A DNA stretch of 64,000 bases from a bacterium (GTDB lineage: Bacteria > Elusimicrobiota > Elusimicrobia > Elusimicrobiales > UBA9959), in assembly GCA_021811185.1 (NCBI GenBank), contig JAJZPL010000007.1, positions 47,226 through 111,225 on the forward strand. The letters are read 5' to 3'. A program made the position numbers and the translations under genes. Below, piece by piece: positions 58,993-64,000 of the stretch (positions are counted from its first letter, which is position 1; the number at the start of each line of letters is the position of its first letter). The notes below the pieces were generated by a model that worked only from the letters and a program-made list of their open reading frames with translations, was not told where the DNA came from and did no database searches.

Positions 58993-59499
58993 ATGGGCCA
59001 CGGGAAACTCAGGGAGAAGGCCGAAGCCTTCGTTGCAAAGCACAGGGCGGTTCTGCTGAAGGCGGCGGCCGCCGGAGGGCTGTGCGCCTTCGGAGGCGGC
59101 TTCACGCTGTTCGGCCCGCCGCGCATGATAGAGCTTACCGAGAGCCCCCGGTTCTGCGCGCTCTGCCACGCCAGCCAGAACGGGGACTTGCTGCATTCCG
59201 CCCACCGCGGCGAGAAATGCATAGACTGCCACCTGCCCAACGACAATTTCGCGGACCACTACCTGTGGAAATCCATCGACGGCGGCAAGGACGTGTTCTT
59301 CCACTTCTCGGGACTCGGCGACGGCAACGACACCGAGCTCACGGAACACGGCAAGAGGGTCCTGCAGGCCAACTGCATCCGCTGCCACACCGGGATGGTC
59401 TCGCACATAAACAACAAGCGCAGCTGCATAGACTGCCACCGGACGTTCAGCCACAGGCGCACGGCGCTCACGCTGACCAGAGAGGAAATGAAAAAATGA
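58993..59499 (+). CDS. nrfH: NrfH-type tetraheme cytochrome c
   Basis: A 168-residue NapC/NirT-family quinol dehydrogenase. One N-terminal membrane helix (about 20-40, KAAAAGGLCAFGGGFTLFG) anchors four heme c sites CALCH, CIDCH, CIRCH and CIDCH. It takes electrons from menaquinol and passes them to NrfA. Its 168 residues match the NrfH group. Its end overlaps the start of nrfA (ATGA), matching a stable NrfHA complex. Confidence 0.94.
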   Translation: MGHGKLREKAEAFVAKHRAVLLKAAAAGGLCAFGGGFTLFGPPRMIELTESPRFCALCHASQNGDLLHSAHRGEKCIDCHLPNDNFADHYLWKSIDGGKDVFFHFSGLGDGNDTELTEHGKRVLQANCIRCHTGMVSHINNKRSCIDCHRTFSHRRTALTLTREEMKK

Positions 59500-60932
59500 A
59501 AAAATTGCTGATCCTCCCGCTGATAGCCGCTCTCGCGGCCTGCTCCAAACAGCCGGAACCCCTTAAGGTCGCCGAGATAAAGGCCGGCGATTACGAGCCG
59601 GCCGACTGGGCTAAGGATTACCCCCGCGAATACGAGGGCTGGAAAGCCACCGGCGACCCGGAACCGGCCGGCCTGAGCAAGTACAAGCGCGGCTCGGAAA
59701 AGGGCGGCAAGGTTTACGACAAACTGTCGGAGTACCCGTACCTGGCGCTGCTGTTCAACGGCTGGGGGTTCGGCCTGGAATACAACGAGCCGCGCGGCCA
59801 CATGCACATGATGGACGACGTTCTCGACGTAGACCCGGCCCGGCGCAAGGCGGGCGGGGCCTGCCTTACCTGCAAGACGCCCTACGCGCAGGACCTGCAG
59901 GAAAAGTACGGCAAGGATTATTTCTCCAGGCCTTTCGCCGAGATCCACGCGCTGATCCCCAGGAACCACCAGAAACTGGGCGCGGCCTGCGCCCACTGCC
60001 ACGACCCCGCCGACATGTCGCTGATCATCCACAACAAATTCACGCTGGGCAAGGCGCTCGCGTCCATGGGCGTGGACACCGCCAAGCTCTCCACGCAGGA
60101 TATGCGCACGCTGGTCTGCGCGCAATGCCACGTAACTTACATGGTGCAGAAAGACGCGGACATGCACTCCAAGAACGTCATGTTCCCCTGGCAGAACTCG
60201 AAACAGGGGCATATCGCCATAGAGGACATCATAAAGACGATAAAGAGCGACCCCTCGAACCTGGAGTGGACCCAGGCCGTGACGGGCTTCAAGCTGGGGT
60301 TCGTGCGGCACCCGGAATACGAGTTGTTCTCCAATAACAGCACCCACTGGCAGGCGGGGCTGGCCTGCGCGGACTGCCACATGCCCTACGTGCGTTCCGG
60401 GGCCTACAAGATCTCCGACCACCGCGTGATGAGCCCGCTCAAGAACGGCATGAAGGGCTGCCTGCAGTGCCACACGGAAGGCGCGGACTGGCTCAAGGCG
60501 CGCGTGCTGGCCATACAGGACAGGACGGCCTCCCTGCTGCTGCGCGCCGGCTACGGCACGGCCGCGGCGGCCAAGCTGTTCGAGAAGGCCAACGCGGCGC
60601 GGAAGGCCGGCAAAAAAATAGACCCTGCGCTTTACGCCGAGGCTAAGGAATATTTCGAAGAGGCTTTCTACCGCTCCGCGTTCATCGGCGCGGAGAATTC
60701 CACGGGTTTCCACAACCCCACCGAGGCCATGCGGGTGCTAGGCGACGCCGTCGCCTTCGCCGGCAAGGCCGAGGCGCTGCTGCGGCAGGCCCTGGCGCAG
60801 GCGGGCGTAAGCGTGCCGGCAAAGATAGACCTGGAACTGCCGAAGTACCTTAACGGCCGCGGAGAGAAGAAGCTTAACTTCGACAAACCTGTGGAATTCA
60901 AGGACCCTTTCGGCAACCAGGAAAAACTATAA
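59496..60932 (+). CDS. nrfA: Ammonia-forming cytochrome c nitrite reductase, lipoprotein type
   Basis: A 478-residue pentaheme nitrite reductase (nitrite to ammonium with six electrons). Heme 1 is the active-site CLTCK (residues 123-127, with Lys as ligand), followed by CAHCH, CAQCH, CADCH and CLQCH. Active-site Tyr lies in QCHVTYMVQKD and His in NNSTHWQAGLACADCH. The N-terminus (ILPLIAALAACSKQ) has a lipobox, so the protein is likely a lipoprotein rather than a soluble periplasmic enzyme. It is shaped to work with NrfH on the outer face of the inner membrane. Confidence 0.96.
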   Translation: MKKLLILPLIAALAACSKQPEPLKVAEIKAGDYEPADWAKDYPREYEGWKATGDPEPAGLSKYKRGSEKGGKVYDKLSEYPYLALLFNGWGFGLEYNEPRGHMHMMDDVLDVDPARRKAGGACLTCKTPYAQDLQEKYGKDYFSRPFAEIHALIPRNHQKLGAACAHCHDPADMSLIIHNKFTLGKALASMGVDTAKLSTQDMRTLVCAQCHVTYMVQKDADMHSKNVMFPWQNSKQGHIAIEDIIKTIKSDPSNLEWTQAVTGFKLGFVRHPEYELFSNNSTHWQAGLACADCHMPYVRSGAYKISDHRVMSPLKNGMKGCLQCHTEGADWLKARVLAIQDRTASLLLRAGYGTAAAAKLFEKANAARKAGKKIDPALYAEAKEYFEEAFYRSAFIGAENSTGFHNPTEAMRVLGDAVAFAGKAEALLRQALAQAGVSVPAKIDLELPKYLNGRGEKKLNFDKPVEFKDPFGNQEKL

Positions 60933-60953
60933 TCAAGGGAACGAGAGACGATC

Positions 60954-61715
60954 ATGCTGCCCACAAAAGCCATTCTTGAAAGAACGTACAAGGATTTCAA
61001 CAAGCCGGAGTTCATCCACCCGGACCCCCTGGAATTCGTCTGGCGCTACAAGGGCGGCGCCGACAGGGAGATAGCGGGCCTGATAGCGGCCTGCCTGGCG
61101 TACGGCAACGTGACGCAGATCCTCAAGAGCGTGGAGAAAGTGCTCGGGCCCATGGCCCCGTCCCCCGCCGCCTGGCTGAAGAAAGCCGACAAAACGCTAG
61201 TTAAAAAGACTTTCACTACGTTTAAGCACCGCTTCACCACGGGCGCGGAAATGTCCGTTTTCCTGCTGAATATCAAGCGGGCCATGGAGCAGCACGGCTC
61301 GCTCGAAAACCTTTTCCTGCTGGGCTACGACCCGGCCGCCCCCACCGTGGAGGAAGCGCTCTACAAGTTCATCAACGCGTTCAACGCGGTTGGCTGCGCG
61401 CCTTCGCTGACCCCCTGCCCGGAACATAAAAGTTCTTTTAAAAGGATCAACCTTTACCTGCGCTGGATGGTCCGCAGCGATGCCGTGGACCCAGGGGTCT
61501 GGAAACGGGTTTCCCCGGCCAAGCTGCTCATCCCGCTGGATACCCACATGCGGCAGGTTTCCATGAACGCGGGGATCACCCGGCGCAAGGACACTTCCAT
61601 GAAGACCGCGGCCGAAATAACCGCGTTTTTCCGTCGGATCGAGCCGGCCGACCCGGTCAAGTACGACTTCGCCCTGACGCGGGCGGGCATACGCAGAAAC
61701 AATGTACGGATTTAG
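60954..61715 (+). CDS. TIGR02757/DUF2400 family protein
   Basis: A 253-residue helical protein of the TIGR02757 family (function unknown). Typical features: DPLEFVWRYKGGADREIAGL, the AACLAYGNVTQILKSVEKVL stretch, RINLYLRWMVRSDAVDPGVW and LLIPLDTHMRQVSM, closing with DPVKYDFALTRAGIR. The helix pattern and RWMVR / PLDTH are reminiscent of HhH-GPD DNA glycosylases, so a DNA repair link is possible. It follows nrfA by 21 bases with an aaggga site. Confidence 0.82.
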   Translation: MLPTKAILERTYKDFNKPEFIHPDPLEFVWRYKGGADREIAGLIAACLAYGNVTQILKSVEKVLGPMAPSPAAWLKKADKTLVKKTFTTFKHRFTTGAEMSVFLLNIKRAMEQHGSLENLFLLGYDPAAPTVEEALYKFINAFNAVGCAPSLTPCPEHKSSFKRINLYLRWMVRSDAVDPGVWKRVSPAKLLIPLDTHMRQVSMNAGITRRKDTSMKTAAEITAFFRRIEPADPVKYDFALTRAGIRRNNVRI

Positions 61716-61781
61716 TAGAATATAAGTTCTCTAAACTCTGCCGGTGGGGGCCGGCGGAGGCGGAAATACACTGGAGGAAAC

Positions 61782-62354
61782 ATGAAAATCAAAGGTTCAA
61801 AGACCGAGAAGAATCTGCTTGCCGCATTTGCCGGGGAATCCCAGGCGCGCAACCGCTACACCTATTTCGCCGGGGCCGCCAAGAAGGAAGGCTATGAACA
61901 GATAGCCATGGCCTTCGAAGAGACCGCCAACCAGGAGAAGGAGCACGCCAAGCGCTTCTTCAAGTTCCTCGAAGGCGGGGACCTGGAGATCACCGCCGCT
62001 TTCCCGGCCGGCAGGATCGCCGATACCGCGACCAACCTTAAGAACTCCGCCGCCGGTGAGAACCACGAGTGGGGCAGCATGTACCCCGGTTTCGCCAAGA
62101 TAGCCCGCGAAGAGGGCTTCGAGCCGGTAGCCCGCACCTTCGAAGCCGTATCCGTGGCCGAGAAACAGCACGAGAAGCGCTACCTCGGCTTCCTGAAGAA
62201 CCTGGAGGAAGGGAAAGTGTTCTGCAAGGATAAGGCGGCGCAATGGCGCTGCCTCAATTGCGGCTACGTGCACGAAGGCACCATAGCGCCGGAGGCCTGC
62301 CCCGCCTGCGCCCACCCCAAAGCTTACTTCGAAATACTGGCCGAAAACTGGTAG
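61782..62354 (+). CDS. rbr: Rubrerythrin
   Basis: A 190-residue peroxide-reducing protein. The four-helix diiron domain has Glu and ExxH ligands in FAGESQARNRYTYFAG, FEETANQEKEHAKRF and AVSVAEKQHEKRYLG. The C-terminal rubredoxin-like domain (residues 160-190) has Cys pairs CLNCGYVHEG and CPACAHP. It takes electrons from rubredoxin and reduces hydrogen peroxide to water in anaerobes. It opens an oxygen-defence operon and has a tggagga site. A TAGAAT box lies about 60 bases upstream. Confidence 0.96.
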   Translation: MKIKGSKTEKNLLAAFAGESQARNRYTYFAGAAKKEGYEQIAMAFEETANQEKEHAKRFFKFLEGGDLEITAAFPAGRIADTATNLKNSAAGENHEWGSMYPGFAKIAREEGFEPVARTFEAVSVAEKQHEKRYLGFLKNLEEGKVFCKDKAAQWRCLNCGYVHEGTIAPEACPACAHPKAYFEILAENW

Positions 62355-62376
62355 AATCCGGGAGATAAAGGAAATT

Positions 62377-62922
62377 ATGGAAGAAAACATTAACGAAGAA
62401 AAGAAAGAAGCGGTAAAGCGCACCGTCACCATGCAGGGCCGCCCGATGGTCCTGGCCGGGACCGAAATTAAAGTAGGCATGCCCGCGCCCGACTTCAAAG
62501 TTACCGACAACGACATGCTGCCCATGAAGTTCTCCCGCACCTACGGCGGCAAAGTGGCCGTGATCAGCGCGGTGCCCTCGCTGGACACCCCGGTCTGCGA
62601 CCTGGAGACCCGCCGCTTCAACAAGGAAGCCGAAGCCCTCGGCCCCGACGTGGGAGTGCTGACCATCAGCATGGACCTGCCGTTCGCCCAGAAGCGCTGG
62701 TGCGGCGCCGCCGGCGTAAAGGCCGTGCGCACGTACTCGGACTACCAGAAAGCCGAGTTCGGCAAAGCCTGGGGCGTGCTGCTCAAGGACCTGCGGCTGC
62801 TGGCCCGGGCGGTCTTCATCGTGGACAAGGACGGCATCGTGAAGTACGCGCAGATAGTGCCGGAGGTGGCCTCCGAGCCGAATTACGAAGAGATCCTTAA
62901 CGCGCTGCGGGCGCTGGTCTGA
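62377..62922 (+). CDS. tpx: Thiol peroxidase
   Basis: A 181-residue Tpx-type peroxiredoxin. Peroxidatic Cys74 in SLDTPVCDLETRRFN, resolving Cys109 in KRWCGAAG; thioredoxin-fold stretches KVGMPAPDFKVTDND and AVFIVDKDGIVKYAQIV. It reduces hydroperoxides with thioredoxin. The start, 22 bases after rubrerythrin, has an aagga site, so they are co-transcribed. Confidence 0.96.
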   Translation: MEENINEEKKEAVKRTVTMQGRPMVLAGTEIKVGMPAPDFKVTDNDMLPMKFSRTYGGKVAVISAVPSLDTPVCDLETRRFNKEAEALGPDVGVLTISMDLPFAQKRWCGAAGVKAVRTYSDYQKAEFGKAWGVLLKDLRLLARAVFIVDKDGIVKYAQIVPEVASEPNYEEILNALRALV

Positions 62923-62955
62923 TTTGGGGACGGTAAAAATCAATCAGGAGGGAAT

Positions 62956-63336
62956 ATGGCCATAAAAAGGGAAGTTTACAAATGCGAACTTTGCGGGAAC
63001 ATCGTGGAGCTGCTCCACGGCGGCGACGGCACGCTGGTCTGCTGCGGGCAGGACATGAAGCTGATGAAAGAGAACACCACCGACGCGGCTAAAGAAAAGC
63101 ACGTGCCGGTGATAGAGAAGACCGAAAAAGGCGTAAAGGTCAAGGTCGGCTCCGTTCCACACCCGATGGAAGAAAAACACTTCATCGAATGGATCGAACT
63201 GGTCGCCGACGGCAAGGTTTTCAGGGAATTCCTGAAGCCCGGCATGGCGCCCGAAGCGACTTTCTGCCTCTGCTTCACGCCCAAGACCCTCGAAGCCCGC
63301 GAATACTGCAACCTGCACGGGCTCTGGAAAGCCTGA
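62956..63336 (+). CDS. dfx: Desulfoferrodoxin (superoxide reductase, two-iron type)
   Basis: A 126-residue 2Fe superoxide reductase. Center I: Cys10, Cys13, Cys29 and Cys30 ([19 protein letters not shown]). Center II: His49, His69, His75, Cys118 and His121 ([30 protein letters not shown]). Catalytic Lys48 is present. It reduces superoxide to hydrogen peroxide without making oxygen, with electrons from rubredoxin. It starts 33 bases after tpx with an aggaggg site; the stop overlaps the next start (TGATG). Confidence 0.97.
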   Translation: MAIKREVYKCELCGNIVELLHGGDGTLVCCGQDMKLMKENTTDAAKEKHVPVIEKTEKGVKVKVGSVPHPMEEKHFIEWIELVADGKVFREFLKPGMAPEATFCLCFTPKTLEAREYCNLHGLWKA

Positions 63337-63839
63337 TGGGTTTTTCGCTGTCCTACGCCGAGGCGCTGGCGGCCGCGGTAAGGGTGGAAGAGAACGGGGC
63401 GGTTTTCTACAGAAAGGCCGCCGAAGGGGCTTACGATCCGGACGCGGCGGGGCTCTTCCTCAAGCTTGCGGCCATGGAAGAGGAGCACCGGGGCTATTTC
63501 AAAGGCCTGGCCCTCGACCTGGAGCAGCGGGAAAGCCTTTTCCTGAACGACCCGAACGGGAAGTTCTCCGCCTCGATCAGGGAAATGGCCGACGCCGGTG
63601 TCTTCAACCTAACCGCCGACCACGCCGCCTACTTCTCCGGCAAACGCCAGCCGCGGGAGGTCGTGGAATACGCGATAGGCATAGAGAAGGATTCAGTTAT
63701 CTTCTACCTGGGACTTCAGGAAGCCGTGGTGGACAGGGAAGAAGCCGACAAGCTGGGCGGGATCATCAAGGAAGAGATGCGGCACCTCGCCATCCTTTCG
63801 GGCCTGCTCAAAAGAATGAAAGCCAGCCAGGAGAACTAA
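63336..63839 (+). CDS. Ferritin-like diiron protein (rubrerythrin domain only)
   Basis: A 167-residue four-helix protein. The ligand motifs are Glu in RVEENGAVFYRKAAE, ExxH in AAMEEEHRGYF, Glu in GIEKDSVIFYLG and ExxH in IKEEMRHLAIL, the pattern of erythrins and YhjR/ferritin-like diiron proteins. It lacks the rubredoxin domain; the rubredoxin gene following may serve as its partner. Start at 63336 overlaps the dfx stop. Probably peroxide reduction or iron handling. Confidence 0.85.
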   Translation: MGFSLSYAEALAAAVRVEENGAVFYRKAAEGAYDPDAAGLFLKLAAMEEEHRGYFKGLALDLEQRESLFLNDPNGKFSASIREMADAGVFNLTADHAAYFSGKRQPREVVEYAIGIEKDSVIFYLGLQEAVVDREEADKLGGIIKEEMRHLAILSGLLKRMKASQEN

Positions 63840-64000
63840 ATGAAAAAATACGTCTGCAAACTCTGCGGTTACATTTACGACCCCGCCGTGGGCGATCCTG
63901 ACGCCAATATCCCCCCCGGCACCGACTTCGACAAGCTGCCCGAAGGCTGGGTCTGCCCCGTCTGCGGCGCCGGCAAGGAAGAGTTCGAAGTAGTGAACTA
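63840..64000 (+). CDS. rd: Rubredoxin (stop codon cut by window edge)
   Basis: A 53-residue rubredoxin, complete except for the last base of the stop codon. Two Cys pairs [10 protein letters not shown] (6 and 9) and [11 protein letters not shown] (39 and 42) bind one iron, with the usual WVCPVCG between. It carries electrons to superoxide reductase and rubrerythrin, matching the operon. The start touches the previous stop (taaatg) and has an aggag site. Confidence 0.95.
   Translation, partial: MKKYVCKLCGYIYDPAVGDPDANIPPGTDFDKLPEGWVCPVCGAGKEEFEVVN

Overview
The window is a G+C-rich stretch of a bacterial chromosome, about 64 kb, with roughly 70 protein genes, three tRNA genes and at least one likely non-coding RNA. 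The cell is Gram-negative: there are outer-membrane barrel proteins (22900, 49163, 52445), lipoproteins and AsmA-like proteins. It lives mostly without oxygen: an anaerobe-type hybrid cluster protein, a two-iron superoxide reductase, rubrerythrin, rubredoxin and the cytochrome nitrite reductase NrfHA are all present. The gene mix (split GcvPA/GcvPB, many orphan receivers and sensors) would fit Elusimicrobiota or a neighbouring deep-branching phylum, but that placement is a guess; no 16S rRNA or marker set is present to fix it.

Layout. 1-13,850: a broken-off MATE exporter, a PAP2 phosphatase, ahcY, a nuclease-fold protein, hrpB, small secreted proteins, a PycTM-like membrane protein, a zinc phospholipase-like protein, a matrixin-type protease, an O-antigen-ligase-like protein, a short cation transporter and a TrmJ-type methyltransferase. 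13,900-22,800: tRNA-Gln and tRNA-Pro, then envelope and signalling genes, with two amidase genes each coupled to a sensor gene, a glycosyltransferase, a double cysteine-peptidase protein and endonuclease III. 22,900-31,030: a one-way cluster (barrel+LysM protein, a membrane receiver/propeller protein, a PilZ-like protein, AsmA-like, lpdA, xthA, a GH13 amylase, a nitroreductase). 31,100-36,100: a structured small RNA candidate, an RluA-type enzyme, membrane proteins, a DnaA-like ATPase without DNA-binding domain, and a Gre-type factor. 36,180-48,240: glycine cleavage operon gcvT-gcvH-gcvPA-gcvPB, a large structured intergenic element, lplA, then a tightly packed run to pyrE, a DUF62 enzyme and an RlmI-type methyltransferase.

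48,690-53,450 is accessory DNA. It begins at tRNA-Phe, carries short repeats, and holds an A+T-rich cassette that looks like the detached C-terminal tip of an RHS toxin with its putative immunity genes; the cassette abuts an outer-membrane gene that appears to lose its 3' end at the junction. 53,590-60,930 holds a PAS histidine kinase and a nitrosative stress and nitrite ammonification block: an Rrf2/NsrR-like regulator, hcp, cupin, ResB/CcsA cytochrome c maturation, nrfH and nrfA. 60,950-64,000 is a TIGR02757 protein and an oxygen-defence operon (rubrerythrin, thiol peroxidase, desulfoferrodoxin, ferritin-like diiron protein, rubredoxin).

The most striking cross-cutting signal is in the promoters: at least seven unrelated genes have a TANNAT hexamer exactly six bases before the start codon and no ribosome-binding site, which is what leaderless transcription would look like. 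The other strong candidates for new biology are the orphan RHS tip cassette, the structured element between gcvPB and lplA, and the small RNA at 31,100.
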